From positions 1,532,001 to 1,596,000 of the forward strand of contig CP030887.1 in assembly GCA_006969905.1 (NCBI GenBank): 64,000 nucleotides of DNA. The letters are read 5' to 3'. The translations under genes were made by a program, and so were the position numbers. Below, piece by piece: positions 33,776-42,858 of the stretch (position 1 is its first letter; the number at the start of each line of letters is the position of its first letter). Below the pieces are notes generated by a model that was not told where the DNA came from, did no database searches, and saw only the letters and a program-made list of their open reading frames with translations. The stretch is from Balneolaceae bacterium. Lineage in GTDB: Bacteria; Bacteroidota; Rhodothermia; Balneolales; Balneolaceae.

Positions 33776-35869
33776 ATGGCGGAAGCGAAAAAAAAATTAT
33801 CTAAAAAGCTTACACTCTTTGATCTGTATGCGGTAAGTACGGGTGCTATGTTCAGTTCTGGCTTTTTCCTTCTGCCGGGTATAGCAGCGATGGAAACAGG
33901 TAATTCGGTATACTTGGCGTATTTAGCTGCTGCATTTTTGATTTTGCCATCTATGTTTAGCGTAGCTGAACTCTCAACAGCGATGCCAAAAGCCGGTGGT
34001 ACTTACTATTTTCTTGACAGGAGCCTAGGCCCTATGGTAGGTACTATTGGAGGGCTGGGTTCCTGGATTGCGCTGGTATTTAAAAGTGCTTTCGCTCTCA
34101 TTGGGATGGGAGCTTACCTTACGCTATTTGTAGACTTGCCCATTTTACCTCTTGCGTTAGTACTTACGGTAGCCTTTGGTTTATTGAATATTTTTGGGGC
34201 TAAAGAAACTGCGGTTCTGCAGCGTATTCTTGTAACTGCTTTGGTAGTCATTATGACCTTTTTCATTATCCAGGGTTTAAACTATATGTACATAGCGCAA
34301 AACCCGCTGCCGGAAATGCGTGAGCAAAATTTCTTTACTAATGGGATAAATGGGTTTATATCAACCATAGGCTTGGTTTTTGTTTCCTATGCAGGTTTAA
34401 CAAAAGCAACAAGTATAGCTGAGGAAGTACAGAATCCCGATAAGGTACTTCCATTAGGGATGATACTTTCGCTTGCAACGGCAAGTTTTGTATATGTGGT
34501 AGGAGTGTACATAATGGTGAATGTGTTACCTGCTAACGAATTATTTTCGAGCCTGACCCCGGTAGCAGATGCGGGAAATGTAGTGTTGGATTTCATGCCG
34601 GGTTCGTCCGGTTTATTGTTGGTAGTGATTGCTGCAATTGCCGCCTTTGCTTCAACAGGTAATGCAGGTATTATGTCTGCATCAAGGTATCCGTTGGCTA
34701 TGAGCCGTGATAAATTGATCAGCTCTGCATTTGGTAAGATCGGTAAGTTTAAGACCCCTCATATATCAGTACTTGTTACCACAGGCTTCATGCTTCTTGT
34801 ACTCCTCTTGTTTGATGTGGAGGCTGTCGCAAAGCTGGCCAGTGCCTTTCAGTTATTATTGTTCTTTTTGATCAATTTATCAGTAATAGTAATGAGGGAA
34901 AGCAGGATTGAGGCTTATAAGCCAGGATACAAATCGCCACTTTATCCGTGGGTACAAATTGCAGGTATGATTATTTCGTTATGGTTGGTTGCAGAAATGG
35001 GATTACTGGCAGTAGGCTTAACAGGCACAGTTATTATTTTATGTATTGGATGGTATTTCTACTATTCACATGGTAAAGTGAAGCGGCAGGGAGCGATTTA
35101 TCATATACATGCACGTTTAGGGCAGTTACGCTATGAAGCACTGGAGCATGAATTGATGACTATCATCAACGAAAAGAATTTAAATACATCCCTTACCTAT
35201 GAAGAAGTGATTGCCCGGTCGCTTGTATTACAGGTAGATGATGATAAGTCCAGTTTTGACCGTTTGTTGCTCAAAGCCACCATTACACTTTCAGACCGCT
35301 TAGACGTTGATCGGGAAGAAATAAAAGAAGGGTTATCCGATCTGGAAAATAATTTTGTTGAATTGAAGGAAGGTGTATTCTTTAATTATGTACAATTAGA
35401 AAAGGCAGTTATACCGGAAATGCTTGCTGTGCAGATTTCCGGTGGAATAAGTATCAACCAGGGTAAAGAACAGAAAACGGCAAATGCTATTCTTTTTATG
35501 GTTACTCCTGCCACACGTCCATTATTGCACATGCGCATAATAGGGCATTTGGCTGAACTTATAGAAGCAGAAGATTTCCTTAAGCGCTGGAAAAAAGCAA
35601 AAGATCAAAAAGAGTTGAAAGCTGTTTTACTTAGTGATGAGCGATTCATTCATGTCAGGCTCACTGAACACACCGAGTCAGAAGAATGGATTGGAAAGTC
35701 GTTAATGGATATTGATTTGCCTGGCGAGTGTTTGGTTGCCATTATAGAACGGGATGGGGAAATCATTATACCGAAGGGTAAAACTGTACTTGATTCGGCT
35801 GATGTTCTTTCGATTCTTGGCTATCCTAAAGATATAGCTGAACTAAAAGAACGATTGCGATTGAAATAG
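33776..35869 (+). CDS. APC-superfamily amino acid permease with C-terminal regulatory domains
   Basis: 697 residues. An APC transporter of about 12 helices occupies 1-440 (early GAMFSSGFFLLPG substrate/ion loop; SYAGLTKATSIAEEVQNPDK). A cytosolic part of ~255 residues follows. Residues about 470-620 resemble a PTS EIIA type-2 domain in layout (LDVDREEIKEGL, ILFMVTPATRPLLHMRIIGHLAELI, AEDFLKRWKKAKDQKEL), but the usual PH phospho-site region reads GISINQG, so the phosphorylatable His seems absent. The last ~60 residues (EWIGKSLMDIDLPGECLVAIIERDGEIIIPKGKTVL) are a TrkA-C/RCK-C domain. It is probably an importer regulated by a cytosolic ligand. Domain call for EIIA is inference. Confidence 0.85.
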   Translation: MAEAKKKLSKKLTLFDLYAVSTGAMFSSGFFLLPGIAAMETGNSVYLAYLAAAFLILPSMFSVAELSTAMPKAGGTYYFLDRSLGPMVGTIGGLGSWIALVFKSAFALIGMGAYLTLFVDLPILPLALVLTVAFGLLNIFGAKETAVLQRILVTALVVIMTFFIIQGLNYMYIAQNPLPEMREQNFFTNGINGFISTIGLVFVSYAGLTKATSIAEEVQNPDKVLPLGMILSLATASFVYVVGVYIMVNVLPANELFSSLTPVADAGNVVLDFMPGSSGLLLVVIAAIAAFASTGNAGIMSASRYPLAMSRDKLISSAFGKIGKFKTPHISVLVTTGFMLLVLLLFDVEAVAKLASAFQLLLFFLINLSVIVMRESRIEAYKPGYKSPLYPWVQIAGMIISLWLVAEMGLLAVGLTGTVIILCIGWYFYYSHGKVKRQGAIYHIHARLGQLRYEALEHELMTIINEKNLNTSLTYEEVIARSLVLQVDDDKSSFDRLLLKATITLSDRLDVDREEIKEGLSDLENNFVELKEGVFFNYVQLEKAVIPEMLAVQISGGISINQGKEQKTANAILFMVTPATRPLLHMRIIGHLAELIEAEDFLKRWKKAKDQKELKAVLLSDERFIHVRLTEHTESEEWIGKSLMDIDLPGECLVAIIERDGEIIIPKGKTVLDSADVLSILGYPKDIAELKERLRLK

Positions 35870-35877
35870 TTTTAGAT

Positions 35878-37137
35878 TTAGGATCGAAATTTTCCCAAAA
35901 CCTGGTCAATGGTTAGCTGAAGTTCTTCACTCTCTTCCATGTTTCTTAAAGTAAGAAGCCCGGTTTCGAGTTCGTTTTCTCCAACAATGAGTGCATAGCG
36001 GGCATTTTCCCTGTTTGCATCTTTCATCTGTGCTTTCATAGACCGGCCCATATAATCCATGGTAGCTGAAATACCCATTTCCCGAAACTTTGAAAGTGTC
36101 TCGATTCCCCACGTTTGAGCTTTTTCTCCGAGAGTGACCAGGTAAATATCTACACTCTTTTCACTTCCTAATTTTATTTCTAATTCTTCACAGGCGATTA
36201 ACAACCGTTCCATACCTGCTGCAAAACCTACAGCAGGGGTTGGTTGCCCACCTATTTCTTCAACGAGTAAATCATATCTGCCGCCACCTGCTAATGCATC
36301 CTGGGAACCAAGATCGGAGCTGGTAAGCTCAAAAGCTGTTCGGGTATAGTAATCCATACCGCGTACAAGCAAAGGATCAAGTGTGTAAGATATATTCAGT
36401 TTATCAAGCAACTCACATACCCTTGTAAAGTGTTCAGTAGATTCATCATTGAGATGATCTCCAATAACAGGAGCATTTTTTATAAACTCCTGGTCTTCAG
36501 GTTCTTTAGAATCTAAAATCCGCATAGGGTTTTTCTCAAACCTGTTCTGAGAAAGTTCACTTAGTTTTGATAGATTTGGCTTCAGATAATCTTTTAAAAC
36601 TTCTTTGTACCGATCCCTGCTTTCAGGGTCACCCACAGAGTTAAGTTTCAGGTCGAAGTTTTGAATACCAATTCTTTGGTAGATGCGAATCATAAACGCG
36701 ATACATTCTACATCTGCAATTGGATTGTCACTACCAATTATTTCCACTCCAAACTGATGGAATTGCCGTTGACGTCCTTTCTGTGGGCGTTCTGCACGGA
36801 ACATGGGCCCTATATAATATAGCTTCTGCGATCCGCCTCTTTGCCCCAGGTGATGTTGAACATAGGCTCGTACTACCGGGGCTGTTAATTCAGGCCGCAG
36901 AACATAATTACTGTCCCCTTTAGTGAATGCAAAAATTTCTTTGGTAACAATGTCAGTAAGCTGACCAACCCCTCGTTTTATCAACTCGGTTTGCTCTAAA
37001 ATTGGAGTCCGAATCTCCTCAAAATTAAACTTTGCCGCTTCTTCATGAATAATGTTTTCCAATGCTCTCCATTTAGGAGATTCATCAGGGAGAATATCAA
37101 AAAAACCGAGGTGTGTAGAGTAGATAGCTTTTGCCAT
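35878..37137 (-). CDS. hisS: Histidyl-tRNA synthetase
   Basis: 419 residues, class II. Motif 1 region RTPILEQTELIKRGVG; motif 2 FRAERPQKGRQRQFHQFGVEIIG; the histidine-specific loop LVRGMDYYTRTAFE; motif 3 AVGFAAGMERLL. The C-terminal anticodon-binding domain runs from about VDIYLVTLG to the end. Full length. It faces the permease gene with an 8-bp gap and is divergent from the epimerase gene. Confidence 0.97.
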   Translation of the reverse strand: MAKAIYSTHLGFFDILPDESPKWRALENIIHEEAAKFNFEEIRTPILEQTELIKRGVGQLTDIVTKEIFAFTKGDSNYVLRPELTAPVVRAYVQHHLGQRGGSQKLYYIGPMFRAERPQKGRQRQFHQFGVEIIGSDNPIADVECIAFMIRIYQRIGIQNFDLKLNSVGDPESRDRYKEVLKDYLKPNLSKLSELSQNRFEKNPMRILDSKEPEDQEFIKNAPVIGDHLNDESTEHFTRVCELLDKLNISYTLDPLLVRGMDYYTRTAFELTSSDLGSQDALAGGGRYDLLVEEIGGQPTPAVGFAAGMERLLIACEELEIKLGSEKSVDIYLVTLGEKAQTWGIETLSKFREMGISATMDYMGRSMKAQMKDANRENARYALIVGENELETGLLTLRNMEESEELQLTIDQVLGKFRS

Positions 37138-37296
37138 TCGGGCTTAATTACTTTTTAAACTAGGTTTGTAAAGATAAGGGAGACTGCTCTCACATGCTTG
37201 TTTGAAAGAGTGTATTATTAAGCTTTGAGAAGCTTTTTATAAGTTCATTTAAGAAAGGCTTTCTTTATTTTAGCTCAATCTAAACTAAATCATGTT

Positions 37297-38388
37297 ATGA
37301 AAATTATTAGTGTTGTGGGAGCAAGACCTAACTTTATGAAAGTAGCTCCCCTAAGTATTGCTTTTAGTAAATACCCCCAGATTGAACATAAAATTGTACA
37401 CACAGGTCAACATTACGATTACTCAATGAATAAGCTTTTTTTTGAACAGCTTGGCATTCCCGATCCAGATGTTCATTTGAATGTTGGAAGTGGTTCTCAT
37501 GCAAAGCAAACTGCAGAAATTATGTCGAAATTTGAGGATGTTCTCATTCAAGAAAGCCCTGATTATTTATTAGTTGTTGGGGACGTAAATTCTACAGTTG
37601 CATGTTCTTTAGTTGCTTCTAAGATGCATATAAAGGTAATTCATGTAGAAGCCGGCCTTAGAAGTAATGACAGAAGAATGCCGGAAGAGTTGAATAGAAT
37701 TGTTACTGATCATTTGTCAGATATGTTATTTGTTTCAGAAGAAAGTGGTCTGATAAATCTTGAGAGAGAAGGTATTTCTAAAGATAAAGTACATTTTGTT
37801 GGAAATGTGATGATCGACTCATTGATAAGAAACCTTGAAAAAGTAAAAATGAATGAAGTTATGAACTTGAACGGGTTAACTAGTAATTCTTTTGGGTTAG
37901 TAACACTTCATAGACCATCTAATGTTGATACTAAGGAGAGCCTAGAGAATCTGGTTTATTTACTAAAAAATATCTCAAAGCAATATAAGTTAGTTTTCCC
38001 AATGCACCCCAGAACTAAGAATAATTTGAATAGATTCGGAGTTCTGGAATCCATCTTGTCTGAACCAAATATTCAAATACTTGAACCCCAGGGATATTTT
38101 GAGTTTTTGAAACTTATGAAGGAGTGCTTATTTGTTTTAACGGATTCGGGTGGGATTCAAGAAGAAACGACATATTTAAATGTTCCATGTATTACCATCA
38201 GAGATAATACAGAACGCCCGATAACTTGCACCTTGGGAACAAATACGCTAGTTCCATTCAAAGAAATTGATAGTATTGAAGCCATAATTGAATCAAAACT
38301 GACAAAGAAAGCAGCCAAAGTAGAAGTACCTTATTGGGATGGTAATACAGCAAAACGTATTACCGAAATTATAGTGGCCAATTATTGA
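37297..38388 (+). CDS. wecB: UDP-N-acetylglucosamine 2-epimerase (non-hydrolysing), copy 1
   Basis: 363 residues; interconverts UDP-GlcNAc and UDP-ManNAc, supplying an N-acetylmannosamine-type precursor. The GT-B fold markers are GARPNFMKVAPL, HTGQHYDYSMNKLFFEQL, HVEAGLRSNDRRMPEELNR, TLHRPSNVD and TDSGGIQEE. It is alone on the plus strand and its stop lies one base from the stop of the flippase gene ending the opposing operon. A second epimerase at 46147-47214 is only moderately similar, so the two are not recent duplicates. Confidence 0.93.
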   Translation: MKIISVVGARPNFMKVAPLSIAFSKYPQIEHKIVHTGQHYDYSMNKLFFEQLGIPDPDVHLNVGSGSHAKQTAEIMSKFEDVLIQESPDYLLVVGDVNSTVACSLVASKMHIKVIHVEAGLRSNDRRMPEELNRIVTDHLSDMLFVSEESGLINLEREGISKDKVHFVGNVMIDSLIRNLEKVKMNEVMNLNGLTSNSFGLVTLHRPSNVDTKESLENLVYLLKNISKQYKLVFPMHPRTKNNLNRFGVLESILSEPNIQILEPQGYFEFLKLMKECLFVLTDSGGIQEETTYLNVPCITIRDNTERPITCTLGTNTLVPFKEIDSIEAIIESKLTKKAAKVEVPYWDGNTAKRITEIIVANY

Positions 38389-38389
38389 A

Positions 38390-39889
38390 TCAAGTAAATA
38401 ACCGTTTAATATTGTGAGACCAATTTTTAGGGTTTCTCCAATCATACCAAATTATTTTAATTTGACGTAGTTCGGCTTTTTCATAAAAATTGAAAGGGTA
38501 TAGTAGTAAAGGGAAGAGTAAAATGGCGGCTATTTTTACTGCTAATCTTGGTATTAACGGCCAATTAGTTGTTAATAATGCAGCAAATACAAGTATTGCT
38601 CCTAAAACAAACATGAGCGTAATTTTGTACCATTCAAATTGTATCGGATAAGCTTTATTTGAAAAATAGAAAAGTCCTCCAAAATAAAGAGCCTGTGATA
38701 TTAAGCTAGCTACAGCAGCACCCATGGCTCCTAGATATGGAATTAATATAAAGTTCAATAATAGGTTTGTCCCTGAGATTATAGCAGTAGTTATACTAAT
38801 TCGAGAAGTCTTTTTAGTAATATGTAATCCTGTAACGACAATATCTTTCAACGCTACAAAAAACATACTAAATGCCAGTACTGGAATAACTGAAAAAGAA
38901 GCCCAATAAGCGGTACTCCCGGTAAATACTTTTAGAAACTCTTTGCTAAAAAGTGAAATACCCATTATGCATATCATCATAACAAAACCATAATAGGTCA
39001 TAGTTTTCGTATAGAACCTATTATTGTCTTCATCGTTGATTTTTCGAAATATGATGGGGGTAATTGCCATGCTAACAGACCCAATAATAAAAACCTTTAA
39101 CAGAGAGGATATTTTATATCCAAGAGAGTAGAGTCCCACTTCTTCAAGACCTGAATGGCTGTTTAAAACAAATCGATCCAAGACGTTTACGGAAGCAGCA
39201 ATAGCCCCAGCTATCATCATTGAGATTCCATACCCCATCATTTCCTTGAAAACAGGTATATGTATCCGGAGACTGATATTTCTGGATACATAAGGAATAA
39301 GCAGGACAAGATAGGAGAGGAAGCCTGCAATTTGACCTATATAAATAGCTTTGAGACCATCACCCAGAATAAGCAAATAATAAAGAGTTACTATCAGCGT
39401 CACAAAAAGCTTAAATATATTGCTTGAGGTAAAAAAAGCAGCCCTGTCCTGAAGACGCATCAATGTTGCTGGGAGAATTCCTACTGCTTGTAAACCTGTT
39501 GAAAAAATAACTAAGAGTAGTATATCTTGGTAGTTGGTATCATTAAACAATAAAATAGAGAGCTGCTCTCTGAATAAAAAGGAAATGAATACAACAGACA
39601 GAACAAGTAGTGCTACAAGTATTGATGCAGTAAAAAAGGTAGACTTATTTTCTTTCTCAGATTGCTCGTAATACCATCTAAACAAAGAATTAAAAAGACC
39701 AAGACCTAATAAGAAAACTAGGATTTGACTAATTGCCTCGAATACACCAAGTGCCCCATAATCTTCAATACTTAGATATTCTGGATTGGTTAAAAAAGGA
39801 ACAAGAACAAAGCCCACTAATTTTACGGAGATGTTTCCAATCCCATAGATAAATGAATTTTTAAATGTTTCTTTTACATACTTAAGCAA
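38390..39889 (-). CDS. Polysaccharide repeat-unit flippase (Wzx/MOP family)
   Basis: 499 residues, about 12-14 transmembrane helices in the MOP-flippase pattern: N-terminal FKNSFIYGIGNISVKLVGFVLVPFLTNPEYLSIEDYGALGVFEA, later GLYSLGYKISSLLKVF and AVASLISQALYFGGLFYFS. It would move a lipid-linked oligosaccharide across the inner membrane. Last gene of the minus-strand polysaccharide operon, 17 bp after the alpha-toroid gene. AT-rich like its neighbours. Confidence 0.9.
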   Translation of the reverse strand: MLKYVKETFKNSFIYGIGNISVKLVGFVLVPFLTNPEYLSIEDYGALGVFEAISQILVFLLGLGLFNSLFRWYYEQSEKENKSTFFTASILVALLVLSVVFISFLFREQLSILLFNDTNYQDILLLVIFSTGLQAVGILPATLMRLQDRAAFFTSSNIFKLFVTLIVTLYYLLILGDGLKAIYIGQIAGFLSYLVLLIPYVSRNISLRIHIPVFKEMMGYGISMMIAGAIAASVNVLDRFVLNSHSGLEEVGLYSLGYKISSLLKVFIIGSVSMAITPIIFRKINDEDNNRFYTKTMTYYGFVMMICIMGISLFSKEFLKVFTGSTAYWASFSVIPVLAFSMFFVALKDIVVTGLHITKKTSRISITTAIISGTNLLLNFILIPYLGAMGAAVASLISQALYFGGLFYFSNKAYPIQFEWYKITLMFVLGAILVFAALLTTNWPLIPRLAVKIAAILLFPLLLYPFNFYEKAELRQIKIIWYDWRNPKNWSHNIKRLFT

Positions 39890-39906
39890 AATAGGATCCC
39901 TTTACT

Positions 39907-41130
39907 CTATAAAATCAATCGATTTTGTTCATTATATAAAAGATACCTTGACATTGCTCTAAGCATCCAGGACTGAGCCCACCGTATATATTTTATTTCT
40001 GACCGGTAAATTCGTCCAGTGAATCGGCTTTTCTCAAGTCCATAGAAAAAGTCTCCATTCCTTTTATCGAATAAGTTTTCTATTGTCCAACTCAGAACAT
40101 CAGTGGCTTGTTTAAAGGCATTGACGTTATAAGAAGATAAAAAAGTTAAGCAGTTAATTGCCTCAGCAGCTGAATGGATATCAACCCGATAAGTTTTGTC
40201 TGGTTTCAATTTTGGAGCTCCATTTCTTTCAAAAAAGTTATCCAAATAGAATTTAAGTCCCTTTTTTAAAGCTATTTCAACATCGTCTCTTGACGTATAA
40301 AAGTGAATACTTCCAAGCATTCTCAGCACAAATCCTGTATGATAGTTATCAATAAACTTTTGAGGTTCTTCTGGAGGACCATTATAGTCAAAAGCACCAT
40401 CTTCATATTGGTCTGAAAGAGTATAATTTACCGCTTTATTACCTAGATCAATCCATTCTTTCTTGTTTACTTCTAATCCCACTTTGATAAGAAAATCCGC
40501 GACAAAAAGATTAAGGTTATGAACATGGTTTTGATAGTTAGGAATATATGAGAAACAAAGTTTATCTTCAGATATTGAATCAATGGGCAGGTTGCTGAGA
40601 AATTCACAAATTTTTGAACAGTTTTCTAAACTTTTAGAATCTGCATGGATTTTATATCTTGTCCAGTAATATTCCCCAACAGCAGTAGTGACTATACCGT
40701 TTGGGGTATTCGCAGGAATGAGCCTTTGTGATTCCCAGTCGAATGGGTATCCCCATCCCAAGCCTGTAGAGGTTTCTGATTTATAACTATAAAGTAGTTG
40801 ATCAATTCGATTTTGCGAGTTCTCCAGAATTTTTTTATCAAAGTTTTCTAACAAAGAAAACTCTTCTATTGAAGTTCCGATTAATCCCAATGCTTTTGAA
40901 TTATGAGCTGATTTTATGTTAAAAAGCCAGCGAGATTTTATAGGATAGTGATAAGTAAGCTCCATGACTATCTCCCGGGTTATCTCGGTAATTTTATTTT
41001 TTTTCCCCCATTTAATAAGATTTAAAAAGAAGGGGTGAGCCTTTAAATCATATGGATCATGGCCTTTGAAGTCCGAATCTCTCAAGATTTTTAATAGATT
41101 TTTTGAAATCTGTATTTCTAAATCAGACAT
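39907..41130 (-). CDS. Alpha-toroid (six-hairpin glycosidase-like) protein of a polysaccharide locus
   Basis: 407 residues without signal peptide. The chain is a string of paired helices with Trp/Gly/Tyr-rich turns (GLGWGYPFDWES, GAFDYNGPPE, NYHTGFVLRMLGSIHFYT, IHSAAEAINCLTFLS, IRWAQSWMLRAMSRYLL), typical of an (alpha/alpha)6 toroid as in N-acyl-glucosamine epimerases, lyases and unsaturated glucuronyl hydrolases. No catalytic residues can be assigned with confidence. Similar cytoplasmic proteins turn up in O-antigen and capsule clusters. It may be an epimerase-like or C5-epimerase-related enzyme, or a structural helper. One base separates it from the upstream glycosyltransferase gene. Confidence 0.6.
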   Translation of the reverse strand: MSDLEIQISKNLLKILRDSDFKGHDPYDLKAHPFFLNLIKWGKKNKITEITREIVMELTYHYPIKSRWLFNIKSAHNSKALGLIGTSIEEFSLLENFDKKILENSQNRIDQLLYSYKSETSTGLGWGYPFDWESQRLIPANTPNGIVTTAVGEYYWTRYKIHADSKSLENCSKICEFLSNLPIDSISEDKLCFSYIPNYQNHVHNLNLFVADFLIKVGLEVNKKEWIDLGNKAVNYTLSDQYEDGAFDYNGPPEEPQKFIDNYHTGFVLRMLGSIHFYTSRDDVEIALKKGLKFYLDNFFERNGAPKLKPDKTYRVDIHSAAEAINCLTFLSSYNVNAFKQATDVLSWTIENLFDKRNGDFFYGLEKSRFTGRIYRSEIKYIRWAQSWMLRAMSRYLLYNEQNRLIL

Positions 41131-41131
41131 T

Positions 41132-42172
41132 CTAATAACCTAGTTCTTTAAGCAATTTCAAGCTTACTTTTTCAAAATCTTCAATGTTTCTATTCTCAAA
41201 CAGAATACACTCCGGCTGACGTTCGGTAGAATTACTTGCTATAACTTTAGTACCCATTAAAATAGCTTCGCTTACACTAATACCGAAACCATCATAAAGT
41301 GTTGGGCGGAGCATAATATCACAATCTTCAAATAATGCCCAGATATCATTAAATCCTTCAAGAAGAAAGAAATTCGAATTAATTTCATGTTCCCGAAGTT
41401 TTTCAATTTGAGATTCTAAATATCCACTATAATCCTTTTTCCCAATAGCTAGTATAAGTCCCGTATTTGGGTATTCTTTTGATAATCTGATTAATAACTC
41501 AATTGATAAATCTAAGCCGTACACGTCAATATTATTCTTAAAATGTAGACGATATGCATTTATTATCAGTAAAGGTTTATGTTTTTTTTGAAAATCTATC
41601 AATGAGTTAGGATATGTGTTTTTTACGTGAGCTTTGGTTGATAAATCGGGAGGAAGGAAAGAAGATTTGACAAAAATTTTATTTTCTAAAACAGGCAGTT
41701 CGCTCATTATTGATGATTTAACTACTTCTGAAACAGCGTTGATCTGATAAGAATAATGCAGCAAAGTGTTACGTAGCTTATTGAATAAAAATCCCTTGTT
41801 CTGAAGTAATACGGGATTATGCACTGAAAAAAAAAGATCGAACCGAACAAATAATTTTGCAATTAGTATCGCAATCATTAATTGGAATGAAATACTATGG
41901 AGATGGACTTGATCGTATCTTTTACGAAGTATTTTTGATAAAAGTGCTACTAGGTTAGCCCCTGAAAATGCGGTTTTAGAAGAATCGAAGATGGAATAAG
42001 AAAAGCTTGTTTTACTTAATAGTGCTACTAATCTTGAAATATGGATTGAAACCCCACCAACTTGTGTATAAAAGGGACCAACTATTAAACTGCTTTTTTT
42101 TTGAGTAAATCCCCAATCAGTAACAAAATCTACAATTTGTGCATCATTATAATTCAGCTTAGAACTACTCAT
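41132..42172 (-). CDS. Glycosyltransferase, family 4-like
   Basis: 346 residues, GT-B fold. N-terminal acceptor domain VGPFYTQVGGVSIHISRLVALL; C-terminal nucleotide-sugar domain with FEDCDIMLRPTLYDGFGISVSEAILMGTKVIASNS, which has the E-x7-E motif of retaining family 4 enzymes. The preceding ~17 residues look like a non-conserved extension. Donor and acceptor are unknown. Its start overlaps the methyltransferase stop by four bases (ATGA) and it is AT-rich relative to the housekeeping genes. Confidence 0.85.
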   Translation of the reverse strand: MSSSKLNYNDAQIVDFVTDWGFTQKKSSLIVGPFYTQVGGVSIHISRLVALLSKTSFSYSIFDSSKTAFSGANLVALLSKILRKRYDQVHLHSISFQLMIAILIAKLFVRFDLFFSVHNPVLLQNKGFLFNKLRNTLLHYSYQINAVSEVVKSSIMSELPVLENKIFVKSSFLPPDLSTKAHVKNTYPNSLIDFQKKHKPLLIINAYRLHFKNNIDVYGLDLSIELLIRLSKEYPNTGLILAIGKKDYSGYLESQIEKLREHEINSNFFLLEGFNDIWALFEDCDIMLRPTLYDGFGISVSEAILMGTKVIASNSTERQPECILFENRNIEDFEKVSLKLLKELGY

Positions 42173-42858
42173 TCTGCAACTGGAATATCTGGATATTCAA
42201 ATATATAAAAGTCAGCAAATGAACCAATCCTTGCGTCTCCATTAAACCTTAGTTTGTTGGGTATGTGCTTAATAATCTTCCATTCGGGTTTGTTCTCAGC
42301 AATCCAGGCAGTAAATTTTCTATGTCGAACGTGCGCGAGAATATTACCCATTTGGTCATCAGTGTCAGAGCTGTATATTATTACAAACCGTGTTGAAGAG
42401 TTAAATAATTTGTTCATATAGTCTTCAAATATTTCATCTTCAACCAAGTGGTAAATAACATCAAGTGAGAGAACAAGTTCTGCTTTTTCATTTCGATATT
42501 CGGAAACAAGTTTAAATGACTTGGTAGGGTCAGAAATAAATAATTGTTTACAATGCTCTACCGCCTTTTTACTAATATCAAATCCCAAATAGTTTGGATA
42601 TTTAGCTAGCTTAAGCTGATTTCCATCCCCAGCACCAAATTCTATTACATATTCCAAATTCCTCTCCGAAACAAACCTATTCAAAATATCAGCTTTATAT
42701 TCAGCTAATTCATTATAGGATCCCGGCCCAGAATTTCCTCCGGAATTATATCTGGAAATCCAATAATCTTTTGAATTTTTAAAAACTAGAGAATTTTTTT
42801 GGGTAAAAATCCGCACGATAGATCTGAGTATCGGAATTTTTTTTATCACGGAGTTCAT
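42169..42858 (-). CDS. SAM-dependent methyltransferase, class I
   Basis: 229 residues. SAM-binding motif I (YVIEFGAGDGNQLKLA), motif II-like YLGFDISKKAVEHCK and the region AELVLSLDVIYHLVEDEIFEDYM are those of methyltransferase types 11/25. N-terminal ~30 residues are basic and hydrophobic without a clear signal peptide. It presumably methylates a sugar or lipid intermediate of the polysaccharide, by context. It shares one base with the upstream fusion gene and four with the next glycosyltransferase. Confidence 0.82.
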   Translation of the reverse strand: MNSVIKKIPILRSIVRIFTQKNSLVFKNSKDYWISRYNSGGNSGPGSYNELAEYKADILNRFVSERNLEYVIEFGAGDGNQLKLAKYPNYLGFDISKKAVEHCKQLFISDPTKSFKLVSEYRNEKAELVLSLDVIYHLVEDEIFEDYMNKLFNSSTRFVIIYSSDTDDQMGNILAHVRHRKFTAWIAENKPEWKIIKHIPNKLRFNGDARIGSFADFYIFEYPDIPVAE

